A stretch of 64,000 bases of DNA. Source: Craspedostauros australis (Eukaryota; Bacillariophyta; Bacillariophyceae; Mastogloiales; Achnanthaceae). The notes under the pieces were generated by a model. The model was not told the origin of the DNA. It was given only the letters and a program-made list of their open reading frames with translations, and did no database searches. A program made the translations under genes and the position numbers. Shown here piece by piece: positions 1 to 10,700 of the stretch (position 1 is the stretch's first letter; each line of letters begins with the position of its first letter). The stretch spans positions 930,001-994,000 of the forward strand of contig JAMXDE010000003.1 in NCBI GenBank assembly GCA_026770025.1, written 5' to 3'.

Positions 1-1101
1 GTGTACAAGAGCTTCCAACGAACATTCAAGCACGGTATGTCGGAGCATTCCCCAGTTGCCTTCATCTTTCTGGGCCTCATCACAGGGTCTGCCATGGGTG
101 ACGTCAAGGCACGTGAGAGTCTCGGACGAGCATCGCTCGAAATGCTCGCCAGACTAGATCATCCCACCACCGAACCTGAGATTATCTTCAGTTTCTATTC
201 TATGCTCCAGCATTGGAACCAGCCCTTGGAAGAGGCCAAAGAGCCGCTCATGGAAGCATATCGCACAGGGATGGCATGTGGTGATTTGGAAACTGCGTGT
301 TGGAGCATGGCGAACTACACAGCCGTTTGCTTTGCCGACGGAACGCGGCTGTCTCGAGTCGATGCCGACTATGAGACATACGCCAAGGTGACGCTAGATT
401 TCAATCAGACTCAGCAACATCACTTCCTGTCGATGGCGTGGCAGAGGGTTATGAACCTCCGCGGCACATCCAAGCATACCGTCGTCCTCATCGGGGACGC
501 CTTCGACGAACGCAAGGACACCTACGATGAAGTGGGCTTGATGGCCAACATCCAGAAGCACGCACTCGCCATGACCAAAGCAGAACTCTGCTACTTCTTC
601 GGTGAATACGAGATGGGGGCCAAACTCTCGGCCCAATCCGCCTTGGCATTGGCTCAACTGACGATGGGTTCATCCGCCGCACCACCCAGCTTCTTTCGTG
701 CAGCGTTGGTCTGCTTTGCTGCCTTGCATAACGCAAAAGGAAAGAGGAAATACCTCAAGACAGCTCGACAGTGCACGAAGCAGCTGAAGGTGTGGAACAA
801 GCAGGGCCATCCCAACTGCCCCCACTACCTCACAATTCTAGATGCTGAAGAACAGTTCCTGCGCGGAAAGCACAACAAAGCCATCAAGGCTTATACGCAG
901 GGCATCCAAAGCGCATCGCAGCGTGGGTATATTCATGACGAGGCGACGGCGAATGAGCGGCTGGCAGATTGCTTGATGGATTGTGATCGCCGCATTGACG
1001 CTAAGTATCGGTACGGAGAGTCATTGAGGCTGTACAGGGAGTGGGGGGCCTTGAAGAAGGTGGAAGTGCTGAAGGCAAAGACACAGGCCCTGTTCAGATA
1101 A
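1..1101 (+). CDS. STAND/AAA-type ATPase, C-terminal helical-repeat part (5' truncated by window edge)
   Basis: The frame is open at base 1 and stops at TAA 1099-1101, so the start and the ATPase domain lie outside the window. The 366 visible residues align almost end to end with the C-terminal part of the full-length gene at 55934-60016. Shared blocks include FIFLG.ITGSAMGD, GRASLEMLARLDHP and GDAFDERKD, and both share an ending of the form YRYGES.RLYREWGALKKVEV. That part is all helical and TPR-like, the usual sensor or scaffold half of large STAND-type ATPases whose N-terminal half binds ATP. No catalytic residues are expected here. The family and the paralogy are clear from the alignment; the cellular role is unknown. 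It lies on the plus strand, while the other two copies in this window are on the minus strand. Confidence 0.85.
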   Translation: MYKSFQRTFKHGMSEHSPVAFIFLGLITGSAMGDVKARESLGRASLEMLARLDHPTTEPEIIFSFYSMLQHWNQPLEEAKEPLMEAYRTGMACGDLETACWSMANYTAVCFADGTRLSRVDADYETYAKVTLDFNQTQQHHFLSMAWQRVMNLRGTSKHTVVLIGDAFDERKDTYDEVGLMANIQKHALAMTKAELCYFFGEYEMGAKLSAQSALALAQLTMGSSAAPPSFFRAALVCFAALHNAKGKRKYLKTARQCTKQLKVWNKQGHPNCPHYLTILDAEEQFLRGKHNKAIKAYTQGIQSASQRGYIHDEATANERLADCLMDCDRRIDAKYRYGESLRLYREWGALKKVEVLKAKTQALFR

Positions 1102-2542
1102 AGAGAGTCAACGCCGGGGATTGCTTAACTGGTATAATACCATCCTACATTGCCGTCACACGTGAGAATCTGGAGTTGCCCACACGAACCACAAGACGCG
1201 CAGATCGATGCCGAGAACCCTGACGCTTCATGGCGGCAGCGCTGTCTGGGCCAAACCAACCAGCGAAGCATCGCCTCCCTTTGCTCGAGATGCGCACTAC
1301 AACAAACAAATGCTGAACATGTTGCACATGCCTCGACAAGCACCCAGACATCAACATGATCACACACAACGCCGAGGATACATGCACGCCGGCGGGAGCA
1401 TCTCTTCCAAGCTCGCAGCCGTCTTGGGCTTCGTGACTATAGTATGCCCCTCAAAGGTTTGGACAAGCACTTGGGTTCAGACGATATCAACGATAGTGAT
1501 AGCGACCGACCCATGCAACGGCGTCACAGACGCAAGCGCAAGACATCCATCAGTCCGTGTCACTATTCGTACCACACTCCAACGTAAGGCAGATCTTGCA
1601 ATGCATCACCCAGCATCCAAGACATGCGCCATGAAAAAAGCGCAACATGCAGCATGCACCCAAATGCCTCTAGATTTCCGTCCTGTTGCGATGCTGCGCA
1701 GCGGTAGTGCTACAGTCTCTGTTGCTCGACGAAGATGCCACTCGCACAGGTTCTACCATTTGAGCACAGGAAGCAGGGCATACTCGTGCTGGCGAAGCTC
1801 GATGCCGTGATTGTGTTCCGCACCACACCCTTCGCGGTCCCTGTCCTGGCTGACCTCACGGTCGTCGCCTTGCGTCAGGCGGGTGAATGTTCGATACCCG
1901 TAGGATTACATCATGCAACATGAACGCACAGGATCGGCTTCAACCGAGTCTTTGCCTCGACGCCGAGAATGCCACATGCAAATCTGGGCAGACGTTGCCA
2001 CTCCTGCTCTCAGCGTGCAGGTTCAAGTGCAAGTGCAGATCGAGTGTCACCACGGGAACTGACCAAGGACGGTTCAGGACTGCAACAATGGGTTCACGGC
2101 TGCGGGACGTAATGCTATTATATTCGGTGCGCCATCAAGCAGATCCACATGAACGGTGTTTGCAATTATGTCGTCGCCATCGATTTGGCCCCAACAGTGA
2201 CAGCGACACATCTATACTCATCACCATAGTCAGAACATGACGACCATCGGGATCGACAGCTCTGCTGTGGCGGATGGAACCGACTGCATGTTTCACCCAA
2301 GCAGTCGGACGCAACGGCATACCAGCATTGATCATCACAGCAGGTACAGTTCATTCAACATCAACGGAAGTAACGGCAGCAGTCATCATGGCGACAGCTC
2401 TCAACCAACCCTTGAGCATCATAGTACGCGAACTGCAGAGAAGTGCATCACTGCGTATTACTCGAGTACTCTACTCATCCTACCCATCGTCTTCGTCTTC
2501 TGTGTCGTAATCGTATTCGTGATTGTAGTCTTATTATTAGTC
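1102..2542. other. Intergenic region, no supported gene
   Basis: This stretch lies between the convergent ends of the ATPase fragment and the Crinkler-RHS-like gene. The longest open frame (1208-1810, plus) has no recognisable domain and an unstructured, Cys/His/Ser/Arg-rich composition typical of chance frames. It should hold the 3' UTRs of both flanking genes. I see no RNA gene or other feature. Confidence 0.5.
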
Positions 2543-2558
2543 TTAGTTGTTTTCCTCG

Positions 2559-2601
<43 letters not shown>

Positions 2602-5600
2602 CAAAGACCAACATGACAGAATGTGCGCCCATTTTCTTGTACGGATCGCGGGCATCTTCAAGTTTGTCCATCACGTCTGGTAGGATCCCCATCCCGTCGA
2701 TTGGGAAAGACGCATACGGCGCACGCCCAATTTCCTTCTCCTCATTCACGGCGTGTGGGGCGTCCTCTCGAGGGGCGTCTACTGCATTCCCATTGTATGT
2801 ATCTGGCAGTTTCTTGTACACCAAGCAGTACAGACCAGTCTTCCCGAAAGGAATCTTGAGGAGCTCATCGCACACTCTGTCCTTGTTTTGGCGGATCTCC
2901 TCGGAGTCGAGTTCGTAGCCATCGGCGCGGATCTTGCTTTGGATGAAGATGGTGTACAGCGCGTGATCCACCAACTCTGACTTGTCTGCATTCCACTTCG
3001 CACCGATGAATGAGACGCTTCCATCTGCGAGATTGCTGTCACTCCCAGCCACAGTGGCAAGGGCGGGGAAGCATGATTCTGGTCCATCTCCCTTATTGTC
3101 TGCCAACTGTTGAAGACCTTCCATCAGATCATTGTCCATGAACAGGGTCTCCACGTTCGCTGCTTCTGCTTTCGCGAGATCAAGGTCCCGCTTTTCCACG
3201 CTGGAGAGGTCGCATGGAACATCACCATCACTTGGTGTGACCAAGATTCCCTTCAGCTTATCCAAGTCGCCTATCGTCTCAGTATCCCCGTGTTCGTCTC
3301 GCTTGTTCAACCACATCGCGGATTTCTGAAAGTACATGCCATCCAAGGCGAGATCGCATTCGGTTGAGACAGGAATCACGTCTTTGAACGCCTCCCACGC
3401 CTCTTTGATCTCCTTGTCAACATGTTCGGCTGTGTCGTCGCCATCGTTGGTGTAACCTCTCAGGAACATCTTGAGGCTCTTTGTCAAGATGTGGTGCACG
3501 TCTTTGCGTTTCTTCTCCTCGATGGTCATGGCTGCTGAAATGGCACACCTCGCAAGCTGGGTTGACATCACCTCGAACCCAAATGAATGGGCTCCCAACA
3601 ACGCATCAGTGTCCTTCGTCCATGGTCCACTGTTCGCAAGCCAGATGCACAGCAGCCGCATCACGTCCTTCATGATGAACGGTTGTGATAGTGTTTGTGT
3701 TTGGGTCCACTTGCCCGTAAACTCTGCCTGTAGCACGATCCCGTACTTGCGAACGAGACGCTGTATATTCGTTAGCCAGCGATTGCCCTCGGCAGGAACA
3801 ACTGCAGTGGTCTCATGGAACGCACTGTAGAAGTCATAGAATGAAGGGCCGTAGCTGAGCGTCATTGCCTTCGCTTGTGCCGTCGTGTCATTGGCGGGTA
3901 ATTCGAAGGGCTCTGGATAGAGAAGCACCGCAAAGGCTTGCGATATTGCAGCCATCCGGTCCTTTGCTGCATAGATACCAAGTATGCGGAGTTCATCATC
4001 TTGTATTCCTTTATGGTAGCTCCACAGCGAGTCCATTCCATTCGAATTGATGAACCCCTCGAAAACCGAATACATCAGTCGGATCTCATCATCTGGATCG
4101 TTGTACCGGAGCGGTAAATGAAACATATCACCGATCAAGATAGAAACCATCCGTGCATTGCCCTGGGCGATGATTCCCAGGAATGTCCGCGTCTTCAGAT
4201 CCTCGAATGTCGCGATGTTCTTGTATCCAGCACTGCTCTCCTTATACTCAGATCTGAGTGTCTCGTACAGCTCGCTGGTGACTGTGTTGCCGCTGGGTTT
4301 GAGGCACTTGTAGTGTGCTTGTTTGGATCCAATTGTGCCCCCATACGCACCTGTGCCGGCGACAGAGAACACAACACGGATGGGTCGGTCCGTTTTGAAC
4401 TTCTCGTCTAGCACGCCGCCAAATCCACTTGCGATGTGATCCCCCATGGTTTTGTAAAGCAGATCCTTTTCGTTGATGATCGTCTGCACCAAGTTGAGGC
4501 AGGAAGACGCTTCATCGATGCAGAAGACGATCCTGATATCTGCCGTAGGATTGTCGTTTGGTTCCACCCAGTCGTTGATTGCCTGGAGAATGGTCTCGAA
4601 GGCTTCTTTATTGTATTCTGCGAGTGCGTCGAAACGCTTCTTGAGTGTTTCAATGCACTGTGCTCTTCGTTCTTCCTCTGTCAGTGTCTTGGGTAAGTTG
4701 TCCTCTTTTGAAACGGAGCCAACCATGCTGATGGCGCAACCTCGCAAAAACGCGCTTCCGGCGAGGTCAACTGTCTTACCACTGCCACTCTCTGAGGAAT
4801 AGACCAATACGGTGTTGCCTTTTCTCTGTGAATTCGACGCGTCCAGAACGACCTTTCGTGGACGTCTCGAAGAACATCCTTGGTGTCGAAAGTGGGCGAT
4901 ACCAACATAGAATGTCTTGCCTGCGCCATGTGAGAGTCTCTCGACTTCTCTATGCGACAGTCTGGTGAGTCTCCTCTGGATGAAGTCGTCGAGTGTTTGT
5001 TCAGCATCGTCCAACCAATCGTGGATCTTGTCAACGACATCCTGCGCTTGGTCTTTGCCGCCTTTATATCTGGTGGCGATCCATTGGAGGATTGGCCTGT
5101 CTGCATCCGTTGCTTTGTCCCAACTTCTCGCGTCGGTTTCGAGACCATAAAAAGTGAACTCGTCATCTTCTTTGACGGCCGCAACGATATCTGTTCGTAC
5201 ATCGATTAACGGTTTCCACAGTTCACCTGCAGACTGTCCTTGTCCCAACACTCTCTCATCGAGCAGTTCCATGACTGCTGCATCCTCCAACTCGGGGTCC
5301 CAGAAGCTGGCGTCGCTGAAGAGGTCCTTGTAGTTGTCGATGTCGAGTGGGATCGCAGGTGGCACTGCTGTTGCTTCGACTGGTTCGGGTGCTGCTGCAT
5401 CCTCGTCGTTTGTATTGTCAGAAAACAGACGAGAGCCAGACCACCATCGTCGTGGTTGGTGTTGAAGTGGCGAAGTTGACACCAATGGCAAGGATGAGGG
5501 TGGTGATGAGGCTGGTGCGAAAGGGATCGAAGAGATGAATCTGGAGGCCGAGGGCAGTGGCAAGCATGTGCGTGGGACGATGAATCCCATCGCGGGGGTC

Positions 5601-5680
5601 ACGAAGGTTGTCAGTGACACCATTGATGACATCCTCATCTTTCCCCTTGTTGGTCCACCGAGGCGGAGAGCGCAATACAT
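2543..5680 (-). CDS. P-loop NTPase with C-terminal restriction-endonuclease-like domain (Crinkler-RHS-like)
   Basis: A single-exon frame of 1045 residues. A P-loop lies near residues 295-303 (SSESGSGKT; Ser replaces the first Gly of the usual Walker A). A Walker B strand lies near 382-390 (IRIVFCIDE). Near residues 890-916 a conserved stretch ends in IFIQSK, which fits the QxK variant of the PD-(D/E)xK nuclease fold. An NTPase followed by a restriction-endonuclease-like domain is the core architecture described for eukaryotic Crinkler-RHS proteins, many tied to genome conflict or host interaction. The N-terminus (about residues 15-50) is hydrophobic then Ser/Pro-rich, with AMGF resembling a plastid-type cleavage site; organelle targeting is possible but unproven. 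The last residues are a run of 14 Asn from a GTT microsatellite. The start could also be Met15. The NTPase call is firm; the nuclease call is inference from motif and order. Confidence 0.6.
2558..2601. repeat. (GTT)n microsatellite inside the end of a coding sequence
   Basis: About 14 perfect GTT units, read on the minus strand as AAC, encode the poly-Asn run just before the stop of the NTPase gene. Length changes in multiples of three would vary the Asn run without shifting the frame. Confidence 0.95.
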
Positions 5681-6189
5681 GGCACGAGTATTGGTGGTGG
5701 CTGGCTGGCAGTTTGGTTGGAAGTTTGGTTGCTTGGCTTGTCGTCTTGCTGGATGCTTGTTTCGATGTGTGCCTACTTTGTGGGCAGAAATGGAGTCCTA
5801 CGATGCATGCAGATGTATGGTCATGTGGAAGATGCGAGTGGTACTGTCATCGTCCGCGCTTTTGTTTGCTTCTTTTGGGGTTTTGCTGTGCTCCGTTGTC
5901 CAGAAACGATGACTTTTGTGCCTCGTCGCGATCTTTCGGATCGGTGGGCGATTCAAGGTTGCGGCGAACACTAACTCGTGACTCGATAGACGTCATGATC
6001 TGCTCCGCACGGTATCATTCAGCTTTGGCAACACCTCATGGCGTTCAACGCCCTTCTCTGGCTTCAAGTGTTGCGCTACGTACGGTTACTACCTCATCAG
6101 CACTTCTCTGCGCCGCAGTGCTCCTATGCAACATGTCATGGAACAGCATTGATAGAGTACCCATGGTATGCCTTGTACGACTATCAATC
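5681..6189. other. Intergenic region between two minus-strand genes
   Basis: It contains the upstream region of the NTPase gene and the 3' flank of the SDR gene. An ACGTCA hexamer is present near 5992. A long plus-strand open frame across 5608-6540 runs antisense to the SDR end and shows no domain, so it is not annotated. Confidence 0.45.
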
Positions 6190-7215
6190 TCATTCGGCCA
6201 CCGCCAACGACGCCAACCTCTCTTGCACATCCTCCAACTCCGGAGCCTCACCCTTGACGTTAACAACCGCGAAGTCCATATCGCGGGCATAGTCGCCTTC
6301 GCAGATCTGCGCCGTCACTTCGGCCAGCGTGCTGCGCAGCGTGTCACCCAACAAGGTATCTCCCTGCGCGACCTCCACGTCCTGCGTCTGGACGTCCTTG
6401 TCGAGCTGGAACAGCGTGCCCAGGTAGTAGTTGTTATCGTACGGTCCGCCGAACAGCTGACCAGGACGCACGATGGTGTAGGAATAACCCTGCGCCTCAG
6501 CCGACGACTGAATCGCGGCTTCTCCCGCCGCCTTGGCTGACAGCACGCCGCACGTGTTGAGGATTGGGAATGGCATCTGCTCCTTGCGTTGCACACCGAT
6601 GGAGCTCAGCATGATGATGCGCTTTTGGGTCGTGCGGCATACCTTGTTCCACGTCTCCACCAGCAGCTGGTTCGACTTGTCATCGACATTGTTGGGCGTG
6701 TTGTAGCCTTGCGCATCCAAGCTTGCGATGGCATCCTGGATCTTGAATCCATTCTGTGTCAGGGCCTGCAGCACATCGCCGCCGATTTCCGTCTCACCGC
6801 TGCGCGTCCAAGCCTTCGTGGGAAACGCCGTCGTGCCCGTGCAAATGACAACGGCGTTGGCCTTTTCCAAGGCCGGACGCAACGTCTCGGCAGCAGCGTC
6901 GGCGGAGCCGCATTGCAGCAGATCGGCCTCGAACAAGTCCACGCGATCGTCGAGGAAGGATGCGACGGACGATGCGTCGCGCACGATGCCGTTGACCTTG
7001 TAGGTATCGGCCAATCGCAAGGCGACGAGCTTGCCGACGTTGCCCGAGGCTCCGACGACGGCGATGGTGTCGCCGGGCTTCAACGCGCCACCTGCGTTGG
7101 AAGATGGTGACGCATTGTTGCCGAATGGGAACTTGAATTCAAATGCCGTCGCGCGTTGCAGCACGAGGCATGCAAGCATGCCAGCGAGGAGGCGTTGGGA
7201 TGATGCTGTCATCAT
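6190..7215 (-). CDS. Atypical SDR, NAD(P)-binding Rossmann protein, predicted plastid-targeted
   Basis: The protein starts with a hydrophobic signal segment (MMTASSQRLLAGMLACLVLQ) followed by RATAF, an ASAFAP-like site typical of plastid import in diatoms. A Rossmann fold follows, with the dinucleotide motif VVGASGNVGK, an acidic strand (VRDAS), VICTGTTAF, and later MLSSIGV and YTIVRPGQL. This order fits atypical short-chain dehydrogenases of the NmrA / NAD(P)-binding (PF13460) type, some of which act in plastids. The substrate cannot be read from sequence. The frame is open upstream to a Met at 7335, but those 40 residues are basic and would bury the signal peptide, so I chose the Met at 7213-7215. 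A TGACGTCA palindrome lies at 7358-7365, about 145 bases upstream. It may be catalytic or a regulatory NADP(H)-binding protein. Confidence 0.8.
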   Translation of the reverse strand: MMTASSQRLLAGMLACLVLQRATAFEFKFPFGNNASPSSNAGGALKPGDTIAVVGASGNVGKLVALRLADTYKVNGIVRDASSVASFLDDRVDLFEADLLQCGSADAAAETLRPALEKANAVVICTGTTAFPTKAWTRSGETEIGGDVLQALTQNGFKIQDAIASLDAQGYNTPNNVDDKSNQLLVETWNKVCRTTQKRIIMLSSIGVQRKEQMPFPILNTCGVLSAKAAGEAAIQSSAEAQGYSYTIVRPGQLFGGPYDNNYYLGTLFQLDKDVQTQDVEVAQGDTLLGDTLRSTLAEVTAQICEGDYARDMDFAVVNVKGEAPELEDVQERLASLAVAE

Positions 7216-7745
7216 GTTGGGATGGTGTAGCGCACGTGGAGGCACAGTTCGTCTTGTGTGAAGACGACGGTGCTTGTGGAGGTTGAATCGAGGTTCGGGA
7301 CGAGGACTTGTCGGCGTCGCTTTTGGGAAACGCACTCGTGTTGGAGATGTTGTTGTGTGACGTCACTGACAGGATAATCGATTGGAGATCGTTTCGTGTT
7401 CTGTGCAATCGTGATCGGAGGTATCCGTGTTTGACAACTTCACAACATCGAAATCAAACCAAACCAAACCAAATCAACCACAATGACAAATACTGCCATG
7501 ATCCCAATCATCAGCAGTCGACCATCTCCGGACTGCTCCATGTCGCATCGCAACGCCAATACCAATGCCAACGATAACAGAGTCGAATAGGTGATGATTG
7601 AATGTATCTCTATTTATCGCTTCGAGGAGGTGTATTCCATTGCCAACACCGTTGCAATGCCCTCGGGCCAAGTCTCTGTCTCACCTTTGTGTTGCACTCG
7701 AATACTCTGCCTCGAGATTCAACATCCACATGTGATGCCACTAGC
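7216..7745. other. Intergenic region between the SDR and DUF1800-DUF1501 genes
   Basis: It holds the SDR upstream region, including the TGACGTCA at 7358, a short CCAAA-rich stretch around 7455-7480, and the 3' flank of the giant gene. I find no supported coding sequence. Confidence 0.45.
7358..7365. promoter_or_regulatory. TGACGTCA (CRE-like) element upstream of the SDR gene
   Basis: A perfect palindromic CRE octamer about 145 bases upstream of the chosen SDR start. TGACGT-type elements bound by bZIP factors mediate CO2/cAMP-responsive transcription in Phaeodactylum tricornutum. Whether this copy functions is inference. Confidence 0.3.
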
Positions 7746-10700
7746 TCACAAGTTGAAGAGATCGTTGGCCGTGAACAGAGTGCCGGAATCAAAGCTGTCG
7801 CGGTTGGGGAGGACGACATCGAGTCCTTCACTCGACTCCACGCCCATCCATTCCGCGATGGCATTCCATGGACTCTCGTACGGCAACGTGGGGATCAGGT
7901 GCCCACGGCCAATGTTGTACGGACCGTCAGGAGACAAGTCATCTGGGTATGTTCCACGGATGACACCACCCTTGATGCTGCCGCCCATCATGAAACCGTT
8001 GCTGGCCCATCCGTGATCAGTGCCACCACGCGAGTTGGGGGTCAAGGTGCGTCCGAAATCAGAGCCGGTCATGATCACGACGTCGTCCCATACATTCTGC
8101 CTCTCCATTTCAGCCACGAAGGACTCGAGGGCCCCGTTGACTTCCTGGAGCTTGGTGTTGATGTTGTTGCTATTGCTCACGGCGTGATGATCGTATCCAC
8201 CATGAGAAACGAAGATGACTTCGCGTTCGACATCTCTGTCGCCACGTGATTTGATCCATGTCGCGATCGACTCGAAAGAATCATTCAACCTTCCAGCCTT
8301 GAAGCCTTCGACCTGGTGGTTGCTGTAGAGATCTGCCATGATCTCTGTGTCGTTGATGGCATTCACCATCTGAGTTGACCAAACGTCACCGAAGAGACTG
8401 CTGTCATGCTCACTCGCGCTGTTCAAGGAGTTAAGCAGATCATCCATGTCATCAACTTCGGCACCTCTGTTGAACGGCGCTGGGTTGCCTTGGGGAAGCT
8501 GCGTCACCGGATGATTCTTCTTCGGTGATCCCTTGACCACACGAGAGTTGCCACCAATCATGTTTGCCGAAGTCCTGTATCCAAGACCTCTCAAGGTATC
8601 GAGCATTCGCCCACCGACCCCAGATTCGCTGAGCTCCTTCTCGATGTCGAGCCGCTGTACCTCCTTCTGTTGGATGTTGTGGGCAAAGAGCGACGTGCGC
8701 GTCTTGGACCTCCAGTCTTGCTTGGTGACGAGCTCATCCAGGACGCCGATGTTGGTGAAGAACATGGCTTCGTTGCGATTGTACAGTGTTCGCGCAAATG
8801 GGAATGCCTTGTTGATGCCGAAGTGCTCGCAGGGTTGATTGCTAGCGTTGATGGTGAGAAGGTCAGACTGTGGGAGGGCCACCGAGCCACGGATATCGCT
8901 GTACTGCTGGTACATATTCGTGGAACCACATCTGGACTTGGGAGCCAGCATGCTGAAGGAGTCCATGCCGCCAGAGAACATGAGGTAGATCACTGCCTTG
9001 TACGTGTTGGTCTTTCGAGGAATGGGCGGCTCAGCCAGGCGCGGTTCGCCGGTCAATCGGACGATGTTGTTGGAATGGAACTCCGGAGTGGTGACGAACA
9101 GCTGCTGTGCCAGTCGAATCGCCTTGTCCTCGTCTGTGTCCATGAAGGGAGAGATGGCATCGATGATGCGTTGGCGGTTCACCGATTGCAAACGCCCCGC
9201 TGTCAGCAAAAGCGAAAGCTCATCAATCAGATCTGACGCTGCAGTCGCGGTGGATGAAAACTGGAGCGATCCAAAGGACCTGGATGTATCGCCGACGTTT
9301 TTTCGGGACTCGCATCGTCTCAAACCGTTTGGCCTCAATTCTCCGAAACCACCGAAGCATTGTCTTGAGGTGAGGCCTGTAGTAGTAGATGAAGGGAAAT
9401 GGAAGAAATAGGAGAGACAGCAGAGATTGTTTGGAAAGAAGATATTGGTGAGAAGGTGAGAAGAGAGATATGCATATGAAGACAATAGTTGGGGTTCTGA
9501 TGTGGAATGCCATCGCGTGGTAAGCTGTGAAGCACATGAACGTCAACAGAGTGCTCCGACTCCGACCTACCATACTGAGTCATGCTGAATAGCCCATTGA
9601 GCATGCCGGTGACTGTCGATGCTGACATGGCTTGAGCCTCCGGCGAATACAGAGATGCATCTGAGACTCCTCCAGATGGAACGAAATCGGAGAGGAAGAA
9701 TGAAAACACGCTCGGGGCCTCGTAGATGCCTTCACCGATCTTGCTCCCCATACCTGCAAGGAATGGCCACATGATCGGGCTGTCATTTTCGTACGACATG
9801 GATCGCAGGACAGCGATCACCTTGAGCAGCGGCTCGCGAAGCTGACCGTGTGCTGGGTCCGAGTCCAGAGCTAGAGATCGTGACTCTCTGTCCAGCAAGA
9901 TGGCTGCCATCAAGGCACCGATGTCACCGTACTGCGCTGAGCCGATTCCGGAATATATGCCCTTCTTGTAGGCATTCGAAACTGACTTGACGAAGCGTGG
10001 AGATGGGTTAGAGAACCCGAATCGTTGGAGCATTCGAACTGCCAAGAAAGGAGCGTGGCTTGGGTGGTAGAAGTAATGATCCAGAGCGGCATCGGTCTCA
10101 TGGTAGGCGTCGCGGGCCTCGGGGTTGGCGAAACTCATGAAGTGGACTGGGTTGCGGAAGGAGAAGTCGTCATTTCCAATAGCGACAGTAGGCTGGACGT
10201 TCTTCAGGAATAGAACTCTTTTCTTGTCGACAACGCGGAATACAGTTTCCTCGTTGAAGTTGCTGCATGTGCTTGATCCCCCTCTCGTGTACGCAGTGAC
10301 TCCCGCTGGCAGCTTCTTCGAACAGCGCCCACGGGATCTATACACTCCCTGAGGCATGGATGTTGGATCTGGGGCTCCAATGGGGAGATTTCCCAGGATA
10401 CTGCTCAGAGAAATTGTAGAATCAGTTGCGGAGCTGAAGTATGGGTTGAATGTTGTGCTGGTATCACAGATGCATGATGATCCCATCTTGGTGCACGTTC
10501 CGCTCGATCCAGAGCAGTTGTTGGATGCCTTGGGGAAGTCGCCATCCTTCCACGATACCTTGAAGAAGTTCTTCGTGTCTTTTCCAAGACCTGACAGGAT
10601 GGACTGATCACCTGTTGGATCGGCCTCTATCGATGGTAGTGACGGAGTCACGATCGATTATGATCATATCAACATGAGTGGCGGGAGTGTAGCATGATGT

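Noticed and set aside
1208-1810. 200-codon plus-strand frame
   Set aside because: No domain, irregular composition and no upstream or downstream support.
5608-6540. 310-codon plus-strand frame
   Set aside because: Overlaps the starts and ends of two better-supported minus-strand genes and has no recognisable domain.
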